Program-made: the position numbers and the translations under genes
Assembly: GCF_018127965.1 (NCBI RefSeq)
Contig: NZ_CP072349.1
Location: 1,799,201-1,863,200 of the forward strand
Direction: 5' to 3'
Source: Prevotella melaninogenica
GTDB lineage: Bacteria > Bacteroidota > Bacteroidia > Bacteroidales > Bacteroidaceae
Length of the DNA stretch: 64,000 nt
Part shown: piece by piece, positions 37,104 through 46,461 of the stretch
Numbering within the stretch: position 1 is the first letter of the stretch
Layout of the letters: the number at the start of each line of letters is the position of its first letter
Notes under the pieces: generated by a model
What the model was told of the DNA's origin: nothing
What the model saw: only the letters and a program-made list of their open reading frames with translations
Database searches by the model: none

Positions 37104-38198
37104 TTACTCTGGATAGAACTTCACGCAAACAGGGTGACTAAGGACAATATCCTGATGAGTATTCTTAAGCAAACCCGTATCCTTATCACGTGAGTAAACC
37201 TGTATTGAGTTATCATCACGACAAGCAACGAGCAGGAAGTTGCCATTTGGTGTGATAGCAAAGTTACGTGGATGTTTACCAGTAAGTTGCGCACCCACAC
37301 GAGTCAAGGTACCCTTATTGCCTACACGGAAGATAGTGATACCATCACCCTTCAGACGTGTGCTGGCATAAACAAACATTCCATCAGGACTGACATGGAT
37401 ATCAGCACCACCACGTGCGTTAGCATTATCAGCAGCAATAGACTGAAGTTCCTTTAACTTACCGTCGCTATAACTATACACAATCACCTTACCAGACAAC
37501 TCGTTCATAAGATAAGCATATCTACCATTAGGAGAGAAAACAAGATGACGTGGACCAGAGCCTGGTTTTACATGAGCAGCAATATCATGATCCTCTAACT
37601 TCTTATCACGCTTGTTATAAGAGAAACAAAGAATACGGTCGCCACTGAAGTCGGTTGTAAGGATATAACCATCGGGTGCAAAGATAGCACAATGTGCATG
37701 AGGTGTGTTCTGACGTGAACGGTTAGGACCACCCTTCACACTACCCAACTGCAACAAAGACTTATCGAGCGTTCCATTCTTAAGAATTGGGAAGACTGAA
37801 ATAGTACCACCAGAGTAGTTAGCTGTAAGTGCTATCTTACCATCTGTAGCCACATAACAAGGATCGCCACCATGTGTCAGCTGTGAATTCTTGAAAGCGA
37901 AAGTACCGTTTACTGGGTCATAACCAATACTATTAAGAACAGCTGTCGCATTATTCTTCTCGCTAACAGCATAGATATTACGACCATCCTTGCTAAAAGT
38001 AAAATAAGAAGGATTGTCAACCTTCAACGAAGTGATACCTGATGCCTTACCTGTAGACTGGTCGAAAGAGAATGAATACAACCCCTGACTACCAGCATCA
38101 GTATAGGTTCCGACAACCATCTTGATATTACTGTCAGCAAAACCGAACACAGGACTAACGGCTAAAGCCATACCTAATAAAATAGATTTAAAATTCAT
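37104..38198 (-). CDS. Exported lactonase-family seven-bladed propeller (6-phosphogluconolactonase-like)
   Basis: A 364-residue protein with a signal peptide (MNFKSILLGMALAVSPVFGFA) and repeated propeller blades: GTYTDAGSQGLYSF, NYSGGTISVFP, PHAHCAIFAPDGYILTTDFSGDRI, GPRHLVFSPNGRYAYLMNELSG, HPRNFAITPNGNFLLVACRDDNSI. It matches the YbhE-type lactonase family, some members of which hydrolyse 6-phosphogluconolactone. The export signal argues against that cytosolic role here, so the substrate is uncertain. It is monocistronic, with a minus-strand -7 box TATTTTTG at 38311-38318. Confidence 0.85.
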   Translation of the reverse strand: MNFKSILLGMALAVSPVFGFADSNIKMVVGTYTDAGSQGLYSFSFDQSTGKASGITSLKVDNPSYFTFSKDGRNIYAVSEKNNATAVLNSIGYDPVNGTFAFKNSQLTHGGDPCYVATDGKIALTANYSGGTISVFPILKNGTLDKSLLQLGSVKGGPNRSRQNTPHAHCAIFAPDGYILTTDFSGDRILCFSYNKRDKKLEDHDIAAHVKPGSGPRHLVFSPNGRYAYLMNELSGKVIVYSYSDGKLKELQSIAADNANARGGADIHVSPDGMFVYASTRLKGDGITIFRVGNKGTLTRVGAQLTGKHPRNFAITPNGNFLLVACRDDNSIQVYSRDKDTGLLKNTHQDIVLSHPVCVKFYPE

Positions 38199-38310
38199 CT
38201 TTGTTTAATCTGTTATATTTGTTTATGTTTTATGTTTCACCTATTATAATATAATAAGCCACGGACTTATGCCCTTCTTTTCAGACATAAGAAGTAGCTT
38301 TATAGCGTTG

Positions 38311-38318
38311 CAAAAATA
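38311..38318 (-). promoter_or_regulatory. Putative -7 box for the lactonase-like gene
   Basis: TATTTTTG on the minus strand, 113 nt before the start codon; no clear -33 element. Confidence 0.35.
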
Positions 38319-38610
38319 AATAAAACTATGATAAACCTCTATCTTTTTTACCATTTTTGACTTCCCCGCTTTGTTTTTAAGTTTTTAAAAACATTCGCAG
38401 GGAGATAAGACTAATATTTTGACGGTTTAGTAAGGCAGAAGTTCAACCATTAATGACAACGAATATTATAAAGTAAGATGCAAGAACAACATTAGACAAA
38501 ACCTTGGAGAAACACAATAACAGACTCAAGCGAGCAAGTATTTTAGTTAAATAATCATAAACCACATATAATCCTACTATCCAAAACAATTATATAAGGT
38601 TGAAAATAAG

Positions 38611-38618
38611 TACCTTTG
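38611..38618 (+). promoter_or_regulatory. -7 box of the ribosomal protein operon
   Basis: TACCTTTG fits TAnnTTTG and is followed by a ~140-nt structured leader before rplM. Confidence 0.55.
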
Positions 38619-38631
38619 CAGTCCGATTATT

Positions 38632-38718
38632 AAGGGGGATTTTCTTAGAACCCCATACGACACGTGTTAATAGTGTTGTCTTTGGCCAGGCAGCATGGTT
38701 AGGTCAAGCACAGTCGTA
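38632..38718 (+). ncRNA. Structured 5' leader of rplM (candidate autoregulatory element)
   Basis: After the -7 box the leader shows GGGG...CCCC pairing (about 38634-38654). A long-range stem TACGAC (38656-38661)/GTCGTA (38713-38718) encloses TTGGCC (38682-38687)/GGTCAA (38702-38707). A competing hairpin CGACAC/GTGTTG uses part of the same strand, so two exclusive folds are possible. Regulation by L13 or S9 would be in keeping with ribosomal leaders, but no family match is claimed. Confidence 0.5.
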
Positions 38719-38763
38719 AAAATAGAAAACGTTTTTTAGTAGTAAAATTATTAATTTTTTAGA

Positions 38764-39228
38764 ATGGACACTTTAAGTTACAAGACTATTTCCGTAAACA
38801 AGGAAACAGCTAAGAAAGAGTGGGTCGTTATTGACGCAAGCGATCAGATTGTAGGTCGCCTTTGCTCTAAAGTAGCTAAGCTTCTTCGCGGAAAGTACAA
38901 GCCAACTTTCACTCCACACGTAGATTGTGGTGACAACGTAATCATTATCAATGCAGCTAAGGTTGTATTCTCTGGTAAGAAGGAGACTGATAAGGTTTAC
39001 ACACGTTATACTGGTTACCCTGGTGGTCAGCGTTTCAACACACCTGCACAGCTTCGTACTCGTAAGAACGGTATTGACAAGATGATTCGTCATGCTGTTA
39101 AGGGTATGTTACCAAAGGGTCCTTTAGGTCGTCATCTGTTGGATAACCTCTATGTTATCGATGGTACAGAGCTCAACGGTCTCGAGGCACAGAAGCCAAA
39201 GGCAATTGATATTAACCAGTATAAATAA
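38764..39228 (+). CDS. rplM: 50S ribosomal protein L13
   Basis: A 154-residue large-subunit protein. It shows the conserved opening TAKKEWVVIDASDQIVGRLCSKVAKLLRGK, then TYTRYTGYPGG-type and MLPKGPLGR segments. It is the first gene of rplM-rpsI-rpsB-tsf, with rpsI 11 nt downstream, and sits behind a long structured leader. Confidence 0.98.
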   Translation: MDTLSYKTISVNKETAKKEWVVIDASDQIVGRLCSKVAKLLRGKYKPTFTPHVDCGDNVIIINAAKVVFSGKKETDKVYTRYTGYPGGQRFNTPAQLRTRKNGIDKMIRHAVKGMLPKGPLGRHLLDNLYVIDGTELNGLEAQKPKAIDINQYK

Positions 39229-39239
39229 TAAGGAGAAAG

Positions 39240-39626
39240 ATGGAAGTAATTAATGCAATTGGTCGCCGTAAGAGCGCTGTAGCGCGTGTTTACCTCTCAG
39301 AGGGCACCGGTAAGATCACTATCAACAAGAAAGATTTAACTGAATTCTTCCCATCAGCTATCCTGCAGTACGTGGTTAAGCAGCCACTGCAGTTGCTCGG
39401 TGTAGAAGGTCAGTATGACATTAAGGCCAACCTCGATGGTGGTGGCTTTACTGGTCAGAGCCAGGCACTGCGTCTTGCTATCGCTCGTGCATTGGTTAAG
39501 GTTAACGCTGAAGATAAGAAAGCACTTAAGGACCAGGGATTCCTGACACGCGACAGCCGTACTGTTGAGCGTAAGAAGCCAGGTCAGCCAAAGGCTCGTG
39601 CTCACTTCCAGTTCAGTAAGCGTTAA
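39240..39626 (+). CDS. rpsI: 30S ribosomal protein S9
   Basis: A 128-residue small-subunit protein with the N-terminal GRRKSAVARVYL, central GGGFTGQSQALRLAIARAL and the invariant C-terminus KARAHFQFSKR that reaches the P-site tRNA. It is co-transcribed with rplM (11-nt gap). Confidence 0.98.
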   Translation: MEVINAIGRRKSAVARVYLSEGTGKITINKKDLTEFFPSAILQYVVKQPLQLLGVEGQYDIKANLDGGGFTGQSQALRLAIARALVKVNAEDKKALKDQGFLTRDSRTVERKKPGQPKARAHFQFSKR

Positions 39627-39734
39627 TATTTTCCTTATCATTGAACTTTGAATATTGAACATTGAACTTTATGATATGTTTTGTTTGATAAAAGAATAAA
39701 GCAAAGCAGAAAAGAAAAGTTCAAGCTGAATGGT

Positions 39735-39803
39735 AAAGTTCAAACCTCAAAGCTCAAAGTTAAGAGCTGAAAGGCTAAAGTTCAAACCGCAAAGCTCAAA
39801 GTT
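39735..39803 (+). repeat. 27-bp direct repeat between rpsI and rpsB
   Basis: Copies at 39735-39761 and 39777-39803 (AAAGTTCAAACCxCAAAGCTC.. type) differ at one base and start 42 nt apart. They lie in a stretch made mostly of TTGAAC/CAAAG-like words. Noncoding. Confidence 0.7.
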
Positions 39804-39827
39804 CAAAGGAAAAGGGTTTAGTATCTA

Positions 39828-39899
39828 AACTGACGCGATTCCTTATCGGGGGACTACCCGTCAGTTGATTCTAACAAAGCGTGGTGAAGCTCATTCGCC
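39828..39899 (+). ncRNA. Structured 5' leader of rpsB
   Basis: AACTGACG (39828-39835) pairs with CGTCAGTT (39859-39866) around a G-rich loop. A second hairpin GGTGAA (39883-39888)/TTCGCC (39894-39899) follows. The position just ahead of rpsB fits a ribosomal-protein autoregulatory leader; this is inference from pairing only. Confidence 0.5.
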
Positions 39900-39942
39900 A
39901 AGAAAGAATTAAAAAGAAAGTAAACAAGTAAAAACAAACAAA

Positions 39943-40758
39943 ATGTCAAGAACAAATTTTGACCAGTTATTGGAGGCAGGATGTCACTTTGGCCACCTCC
40001 GTCGTAAGTGGAATCCAGCTATGGCTCCTTACATCTTCATGGAGCGCAATGGTATCCACATCATCGATCTTCACAAGACTGTAGCTAAGGTAGACGAGGC
40101 AGCAGAGGCACTCAAGGGTATCGCTAAGAGTGGTAAGAAGATCTTGTTCGTCGCTACTAAAAAACAGGCTAAGGAAGTTGTAGCTGAGAAGGCTGCAGCT
40201 GTTAACATGCCATACGTAAACGAGCGTTGGGCTGGCGGTATGCTGACCAACTTTCCAACCATCCGTAAGGCTGTGAAGAAAATGACGAACATCGACAAGT
40301 TGATGAACGACGGTACATTCTCTAACCTCTCTAAGCGTGAGCTTTTGCAGATTTCACGTCAGCGTGCTAAGCTTGAGAAGAACCTCGGTTCTATCTCTGA
40401 CTTGACTCGTTTGCCATCTGCACTCTTCGTTGTAGACGTAATGAAGGAGCACATCGCTGTTAAGGAGGCTAACCGTCTCGGCATTCCTGTATTCGGTATC
40501 GTTGATACCAACTCTGATCCAAAGAACATCGACTATATCATTCCAGCTAATGATGATGCTAAGGATTCAGTAGAGGCTATCCTCGCTGCTTGCTGCGGTG
40601 CTATAGCAGAGGGTCTTGAGGAGCGTAAGGCTGAGAAGGCTGACGAGAAGGCTGCTGCAGAGCAGGCTGAAGAGGCTGCTGAGGCAAAGCCAAAGCGTGC
40701 TGCTCGCAAGGCAGAAGAGGCTCCAAAGGCTGAGAACGAGGCACCAGCTGCTGAGTAA
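39943..40758 (+). CDS. rpsB: 30S ribosomal protein S2
   Basis: A 271-residue small-subunit protein with LLEAGCHFGHLRRKWNPAMAPYIF, KTVAKVDEAAE, NERWAGGMLTNFPTIR and the IPVFGIVDTNSDP region. After the core (~230 residues) there is an Ala/Lys/Glu-rich tail (about 225-271), common in Bacteroidetes S2. It is followed by tsf, the usual partner. Confidence 0.98.
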   Translation: MSRTNFDQLLEAGCHFGHLRRKWNPAMAPYIFMERNGIHIIDLHKTVAKVDEAAEALKGIAKSGKKILFVATKKQAKEVVAEKAAAVNMPYVNERWAGGMLTNFPTIRKAVKKMTNIDKLMNDGTFSNLSKRELLQISRQRAKLEKNLGSISDLTRLPSALFVVDVMKEHIAVKEANRLGIPVFGIVDTNSDPKNIDYIIPANDDAKDSVEAILAACCGAIAEGLEERKAEKADEKAAAEQAEEAAEAKPKRAARKAEEAPKAENEAPAAE

Positions 40759-40886
40759 TTAAAAGAAACATAGTGGGCGCTGGTGAGTGCTAATGAGCTT
40801 TGATATTATTTATAATAATAGGTGAAGTTTATTATCCCTCATCAACGCCCACAATATTTAATAATATTAGAAAGGAAAACAAAAAA

Positions 40887-41885
40887 ATGGCTGTATCTAT
40901 TGAAGATATCAAGAAGCTCCGCGCTATGACTGGCGCAGGTCTGGCTGACGTAAAGAAGGCACTCACAGAGGCTGAAGGCGATTACGAAAAGGCAAAGGAA
41001 TTGATTCGTGAGCGTGGTTTGGCTATCGCTGCTAAGCGTTCTGACCGTGAGACATCAAACGGTTGTGTACTCGTTAAGCAGGTAGATGGTTTTGCTGCTA
41101 TGGTTGCTATCAAGTGTGAGACAGACTTCGTTGCTAATGGTCAGGACTTCATCGCCCTCGTTCAGGAGATTCTGGACGCTGCTGTTGCTAACAAATGCAA
41201 GAGCCTTGATGAGGTTAAGGCACTTAAGCTCGCTAATGGTGAGGATGCTGCTACAGCAGTTCAGCAGCGTTCTGGTGTTACTGGTGAGAAGATGGAGCTC
41301 GACGGCTACAACTTCCTTGAGGGTGAGAACTTGTCTGTTTATGACCACATGAACAAGCACACTCTCGCAACTATCGTTCAGCTCAATGAGAATAATGAGG
41401 ATGCTGGTCACAAAGTAGCTATGCAGGTTGCAGCTATGAAGCCTGTAGCTCTTGACGAGGCATCTATTCCACAGTCTGTTAAGGACGAGGAGTTCAAGGT
41501 TGCTGTTGAGAAGACTAAGGAAGAGCAGATTGAGAAGGCTGTTGTTGCTGCTATCAAGAAGGCAGGTATCAACGCTAACCTCGTTGACAGCGAAGACCAC
41601 ATCGAGTCTAACATCAAGAAGGGCTGGTTGACACGTGAGGAGGCTGACAAGGCTATCGAGATTCGCAACACTGTTGCTGCTGAGAAGGCTGCAAACCTCA
41701 ACGAGGATATGATTCAGAACATCGCTAAGGGTCGTCTGAACAAGTTCTTCAAGGAGAACTGTCTCGTTGATCAGGAGTTCCAGTTTGGTGATGGCGACAA
41801 GCAGAGCGTTAGCGAGTGGCTTAAGGCTCAGAGCAAGGATCTTAAGATTGTTGCTTACAAGCGCTTCACTCTCTCTGCAGAGTAA
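40887..41885 (+). CDS. tsf: Translation elongation factor Ts
   Basis: Nucleotide exchange factor for EF-Tu, 332 residues. The start at 40887 (MAVSIEDIKKLRAMTGAG) is chosen because the UBA-like N-terminus begins there and AAAGGAAAAC lies just upstream. An in-frame TTG at 40800 would add 29 unrelated residues. The core motif is CETDFVANGQDF. A strong terminator follows at 41916-41955. Confidence 0.98.
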   Translation: MAVSIEDIKKLRAMTGAGLADVKKALTEAEGDYEKAKELIRERGLAIAAKRSDRETSNGCVLVKQVDGFAAMVAIKCETDFVANGQDFIALVQEILDAAVANKCKSLDEVKALKLANGEDAATAVQQRSGVTGEKMELDGYNFLEGENLSVYDHMNKHTLATIVQLNENNEDAGHKVAMQVAAMKPVALDEASIPQSVKDEEFKVAVEKTKEEQIEKAVVAAIKKAGINANLVDSEDHIESNIKKGWLTREEADKAIEIRNTVAAEKAANLNEDMIQNIAKGRLNKFFKENCLVDQEFQFGDGDKQSVSEWLKAQSKDLKIVAYKRFTLSAE

Positions 41886-41915
41886 TCACAGAACTTCATT
41901 AGAAGAAAGATATGG

Positions 41916-41955
41916 GAGTTGCAGGATAGCCATTAGGCTCCTGCAACTCTCTTTT
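41916..41955 (+). terminator. Terminator after tsf
   Basis: GAGTTGCAGGA (41916-41926) pairs perfectly with TCCTGCAACTC (41939-41949), followed by TCTTTTATT. Confidence 0.9.
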
Positions 41956-41967
41956 ATTAGAAGTTCG

Positions 41968-42030
41968 GGTTTATTAGGCTAATGGGCTAATAAGGCTAAT
42001 TGGGCTAATAGGGCTTATAAGCCCAATAAT
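41968..42030. repeat. 9-bp period repeat (GGGCTAATA type)
   Basis: Words of the form GGGCTAATA/AGGCTAATT follow at 9-nt steps and end in the palindrome GGGCTTATAAGCCC (42011-42024). The same family, reversed, is at 58302-58355. Confidence 0.7.
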
Positions 42031-42048
42031 TTCCTAAAACTACCAACA

Positions 42049-42666
42049 ATGAAAATCTTTGCAGTCGGCATGAATTATGCCGAACATAATAAATCGCTAA
42101 ACGAAACGTTATCTACAAAGGAAGGACCAGTAATCTTCACTAAGGCAGACTCTGCCCTACTGAAAGATAAAAAGCCTTTCTTCATTCCCGATGACTTGGG
42201 AACGATTGAATATGAAACGGAACTCGTGGTACGCATCTGCCGATTGGGAAAGACGATCTCTGAGCGTTTCGCCCATAGATACTACGATGCAGTGACAGTT
42301 GGTATTGACTTCACAGCTCGCGAATTACAACAAAAGCTAAGAGCGCAAGGACTACCATGGGACCTCTGTAAAGGATTTGATGGTTCGGCAGCTTTAGGCG
42401 AATGGGTATCAAAGGATAAATTCCTTGATATACAACGACTCCGCTTCCACCTTGATATCAACGGACAGACGGTTCAGGAAGGATGTACAACTGATATGCT
42501 ATACAAAGTAGATGAAATCATCAGTTACATTAGTCACTACTTCACCCTCAAGACTGGCGACATCATCTATACAGGCTGTTCATCAGGTTGTGGACCTGTA
42601 CATATCAATGACCATCTGGAAGGATTCATTGAAGAGAGAAAGGTTCTCGACTTTAATTGCAAATAA
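42049..42666 (+). CDS. Fumarylacetoacetate hydrolase (FAH) family protein
   Basis: A 205-residue cytoplasmic protein of the FAH/YcgM type. Metal-binding and active-site features include GMNYAEHNKS, the acidic IEYETELVV (ExE), the Asp in GIDFTARELQ, and a KGFDGSAALGEW segment. C-terminal TGDIIYTGCSSGCGPV stands where most members have GDVIxTGTPxGVGP. Relatives include oxaloacetate decarboxylases, acylpyruvases and isomerases, so the reaction is left open. It is followed by porU after 135 nt. Confidence 0.88.
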   Translation: MKIFAVGMNYAEHNKSLNETLSTKEGPVIFTKADSALLKDKKPFFIPDDLGTIEYETELVVRICRLGKTISERFAHRYYDAVTVGIDFTARELQQKLRAQGLPWDLCKGFDGSAALGEWVSKDKFLDIQRLRFHLDINGQTVQEGCTTDMLYKVDEIISYISHYFTLKTGDIIYTGCSSGCGPVHINDHLEGFIEERKVLDFNCK

Positions 42667-42801
42667 GCTAAGGAGAGTAAACGAAAGATTTCTAAACGTT
42701 TATGACATAGATATCTATACTCTCCAATTAAGGAACTCAAATAATCAACCATACAGAGGGAATAACTGACAAAAAGACTAAAGGAGGAATACATCAATAA
42801 A

Positions 42802-45800
42802 ATGACGAAAGGAATCAATAAGCTGTTAATGAAACGTTCAGCAATACTCTGCTTCATACTTCTGTTGGGTTGTATAAAACTATCAGCTCAACAGCAAAGA
42901 TTTTTCAATCTAACTGTTCAAGATGTGACAATAGACTCGCTATTGCCACATTTCCACTATGCTATTCCTGTTGGGGAACAGTATGCTGATTCTACCTACG
43001 ATTTGGAGATACGCTACCCAGAGTTCATTGATATGAGCAAGGCTGACATTGAACGTTATAATACACTGACAAGTATTGTCCCACCAACATTACCAGAGAT
43101 ACATCAGCAGATGACAGTGGAACGCAAGTGTGGTGTATTAGAGATATCTCTAACACCAATCGTTCAGCGCAATGGAAAGAAGCAGTTCCTCGTCAGTTTC
43201 ATGATAGCCCTTACGTCTCGTCCTAAGAAAACAACGACGAAGAAGACAAAAGGTATTGAAACTCGTACTGGTGGCGTATCGGCATCTACTGCAGCAAATC
43301 GTTACGCTACACATTCCGTTCTTGCCAGCGGAAAGTGGGCAAAAATACGTGTTCCTGCTAATGGTGTCTATCAGTTGACCAATGATCTAATCCGTCGTGC
43401 GGGCTTCTCTAATATTGACAAAGTCAAAATCTATGGCTATGGCGGAAACTTGCAAAAGGAGGTTCTTACAGCTGATGACATCACTTCATTTGATGATTTA
43501 AAAGAGGTGCCAACCTATAATAGTAATGGTAGACGACTCTTCTATGCTCGCGGTCCTGTTAGTTGGGAAAGCAACACATCGGTAAAGAGAATTCGCAACC
43601 CTTATTCTAACTATGGTTATTACTTCCTAACAGAAGATAACAACAGCGCTCCTGCAACTGTTACAGATAGCACCACCTTCCTCAATAGTTTCTATCCATC
43701 AGCAGGTGACTATCATAGTTTGCATGAGGTAGATAATTTCAGTTGGTATCACGGAGGTCGAAACCTCTGTGAAGAGACTCCATTAAAACTGAATGAAGGT
43801 AAAATATTCACCTTGGCTAACAAAGCACATGCTAAAAGTGCTAAACTAACGGTAGCCATAACAACAGGTACCTATACTTCTGTTGTAAAGGTAGAAGCAA
43901 ACGGTCAACATCTTGGAGACATAAGAGTCACACCACAAGAGTCCTTTGACAAAGGTTATGAAGAAGTCAGAACCTATACGCTTAACACGCTTCATGCTGT
44001 CGACAGTATTAAATTAACAACCATATCAGGTGGTCCAGCACGTCTTGACTACCTTATCATGACCTACCCAACACCATCGCCAGCACCTTCTTTAAAGGCA
44101 TCTTTCCCTGCGCCTGAATATGTTTACAATATAACCAATCAGAACCTTCATGCTGACGAACCAGTCAACATGGTGATTATCATCCCTACAAGTCAGAAGT
44201 TATTAACCCAGGCAGAACGCTTAGCCGACTTCCATAGGACACACGATAATATTTCTGTGCGTATTGTTCCTGCAGACGAACTCTATAATGAATTCTCCAG
44301 TGGAACACCTGATGCAATGGCTTACCGCCGTTATATAAAGATGCTTTACGACCGTGCTACCAGTACCAATCTTCCACAGTCGCTCCTACTCTTTGGCGAC
44401 TGCGTATGGGACAACCGTATGGTTACCAGTGCTTGTCGTAGCCTCAACCCTGACGACTATCTTCTTGCCTACGAGAGTGAGAACTCATTCAGCGAGACCG
44501 ACTGCTATGTCAATGATGGTTGGTTTACGTTGATGGATGACGGAGAAGGTGGAGACTTGTTAAGACGTGACAAAGAAGACCTTGGAGTTGGGCGCTTTCC
44601 TGTGACAGAGATTTCAGATGCAAAGGTATTAGTCGATAAGACTATCAGCTATGCAGAGAATAAGAATGGCGGAAGTTGGGAGAATGTTATCATGTTCATG
44701 GGTGATGATGGAAATAACAATCTCCACATGCACGATGTCAATGAGACCGCAGAAGCCATTATGTCGACCTATCCTGACTATCAAGTAAAGAAGGTGATGT
44801 GGGATGCTTACACCCGTGTATCGTCTGCAACTGGTAACACCTACCCTGAAGTAAGTACTATTATCAAACAGCAACAGGCACAAGGTGCACTTATCATGGA
44901 TTATGCCGGTCACGGAAAGGAAGACCAGATTTCTCATGAAGCAGTACTCCGCCTCAACGACTTTGCCAACTTTACCAACACTAATCTACCGCTTTGGATT
45001 ACTGCCAGTTGTGATATCATGCCATATGACGGTACTATCCCAACTATCGGTGAAGCAGCCATGTTAAACAAGAAGGGTGGCTCTGTTGCTTTCTGGGGTA
45101 CTACTCGTACGGTATATGCTTACTATAACAAGGCTATCAACACCGCCTTCCTCAAGCACGTACTTAGCTTTACAAATGGTAAACCAACCACATTGGGCGA
45201 AGCACAGCGTTTGGCTAAATGTCAGTTGATTAATTCTAGCAGCGACCTTACACCAAATAAACTGCAATATGCTTTATTGGGCGACCCAGCCCTCTCATTG
45301 AATCTCCCAACATTAGAGGTTAAGGTGGAGACAATCAATGGACAAACACCAAGTACAACGGGGTCTGTTGTACTCAAAGGTGGCTCTGTTGTAACTGTCA
45401 AAGGTTACATTGCAAAGAATGGTAGTAAGCAAAGTGACTTCAAAGGACTACTCACTGCTACCGTACGTGACACAAAAGAACTTATTACATGTAAGAAGCA
45501 AGAGGACACATCCGCAAGTGCGTTCCAATATTATGATCGCCAGAAGGTGCTATACAATGGTACTGATAGTATCAAGAATGGTGAGTTTACCTTCACATTT
45601 GCCGTACCACGCGACATCAACTATGCAGCAGGAACCGGCTTGATGAATCTATCTGCCATTAACGACAGCCACACCCTCATGGCACAAGGACATGAAGAGG
45701 GCTTCACGATTGACGGTTCTGAGATTGTATACAACGACTCTATTGGTCCATCCATCTATGCTTATCTCAATTCTCCTTCTTTTGTCAATGGCGGTGAAGT

Positions 45801-46401
45801 CAATAGTACTCCTTACTTCTTTGCGCAGATAACAGATAAAGATGGTATCAACGCTTCTGGTAATGGTATCGGACATGACATGCAGTTGACCATTGACGGC
45901 AAGTTGACGCAGACTTATATTCTGAATGATAACTTCCGATATGACTTCGGTAGCTATACCTCAGGAACAACAGGCTTTAGTCTGCCAGAGCTTTCTGAGG
46001 GACCCCACACACTGCAGTTCCGTGCGTGGGATATACAGAACAACCCTTCAACCGTTACATTACAGTTCAAGGTTGTAAAAGGACTGGCACCAGAAATCTA
46101 TAGTGTCAATGCCTCTAAGAATCCTGCCACGACAGAGACAACATTCATTGTTACGCACAACTATATCGGTTCAGATGTCGATATTGACATTGAAGTATTC
46201 GATATGAGCGGACGCCTCCTATGGCACCGTAGTGAGACAGGTGTTGCATCGGGCAATGCCATTACAGCCAACTGGGATCTTACTGTCGAGAATGGAGCAA
46301 GACTCCAAACTGGCGTTTATCTCTATCGAGTACGCCTCAGCAACAATGGTGCTACAAAGGTATCGAAAGCTAAGAAACTAATTATCTTAGACAATAAATA
46401 A
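42802..46401 (+). CDS. porU: Type IX secretion system sortase PorU
   Basis: A 1199-residue gingipain-like (C25) surface protease that cuts the C-terminal signal of type IX cargo and links it to the surface anchor. It has a signal peptide (MKRSAILCFILLLGCIKLSAQ; the start may be 42829 instead of 42802) and an N-terminal domain with SGKWAKIRVPANGVYQL. The peptidase domain holds the catalytic His in DYAGHGKEDQIS (His704) and Cys in ITASCDIMPYD (Cys737). The C-terminal region is Ig-like and itself carries a sorting-domain-like end (FDMSGRLLWHRSE...GVYLYRVRLSNNGATKVSKA). porV follows by 60 nt, the usual pairing. Confidence 0.95.
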   Translation: MTKGINKLLMKRSAILCFILLLGCIKLSAQQQRFFNLTVQDVTIDSLLPHFHYAIPVGEQYADSTYDLEIRYPEFIDMSKADIERYNTLTSIVPPTLPEIHQQMTVERKCGVLEISLTPIVQRNGKKQFLVSFMIALTSRPKKTTTKKTKGIETRTGGVSASTAANRYATHSVLASGKWAKIRVPANGVYQLTNDLIRRAGFSNIDKVKIYGYGGNLQKEVLTADDITSFDDLKEVPTYNSNGRRLFYARGPVSWESNTSVKRIRNPYSNYGYYFLTEDNNSAPATVTDSTTFLNSFYPSAGDYHSLHEVDNFSWYHGGRNLCEETPLKLNEGKIFTLANKAHAKSAKLTVAITTGTYTSVVKVEANGQHLGDIRVTPQESFDKGYEEVRTYTLNTLHAVDSIKLTTISGGPARLDYLIMTYPTPSPAPSLKASFPAPEYVYNITNQNLHADEPVNMVIIIPTSQKLLTQAERLADFHRTHDNISVRIVPADELYNEFSSGTPDAMAYRRYIKMLYDRATSTNLPQSLLLFGDCVWDNRMVTSACRSLNPDDYLLAYESENSFSETDCYVNDGWFTLMDDGEGGDLLRRDKEDLGVGRFPVTEISDAKVLVDKTISYAENKNGGSWENVIMFMGDDGNNNLHMHDVNETAEAIMSTYPDYQVKKVMWDAYTRVSSATGNTYPEVSTIIKQQQAQGALIMDYAGHGKEDQISHEAVLRLNDFANFTNTNLPLWITASCDIMPYDGTIPTIGEAAMLNKKGGSVAFWGTTRTVYAYYNKAINTAFLKHVLSFTNGKPTTLGEAQRLAKCQLINSSSDLTPNKLQYALLGDPALSLNLPTLEVKVETINGQTPSTTGSVVLKGGSVVTVKGYIAKNGSKQSDFKGLLTATVRDTKELITCKKQEDTSASAFQYYDRQKVLYNGTDSIKNGEFTFTFAVPRDINYAAGTGLMNLSAINDSHTLMAQGHEEGFTIDGSEIVYNDSIGPSIYAYLNSPSFVNGGEVNSTPYFFAQITDKDGINASGNGIGHDMQLTIDGKLTQTYILNDNFRYDFGSYTSGTTGFSLPELSEGPHTLQFRAWDIQNNPSTVTLQFKVVKGLAPEIYSVNASKNPATTETTFIVTHNYIGSDVDIDIEVFDMSGRLLWHRSETGVASGNAITANWDLTVENGARLQTGVYLYRVRLSNNGATKVSKAKKLIILDNK

Positions 46402-46461
46402 CACAGAACGAACGTTTCAATCCATATAGCAACATTTAATAAGCAATCCAATTAAAATAGA

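Noticed and set aside
37104..38198. Cytosolic 6-phosphogluconolactonase of the pentose phosphate pathway
   Set aside because: A clear signal peptide and no neighbouring zwf or gnd gene; only family-level naming is justified.
40800..40886. N-terminal extension of EF-Ts from TTG 40800
   Set aside because: The 29 extra residues are unlike EF-Ts, and a good ribosome-binding context precedes the ATG at 40887.
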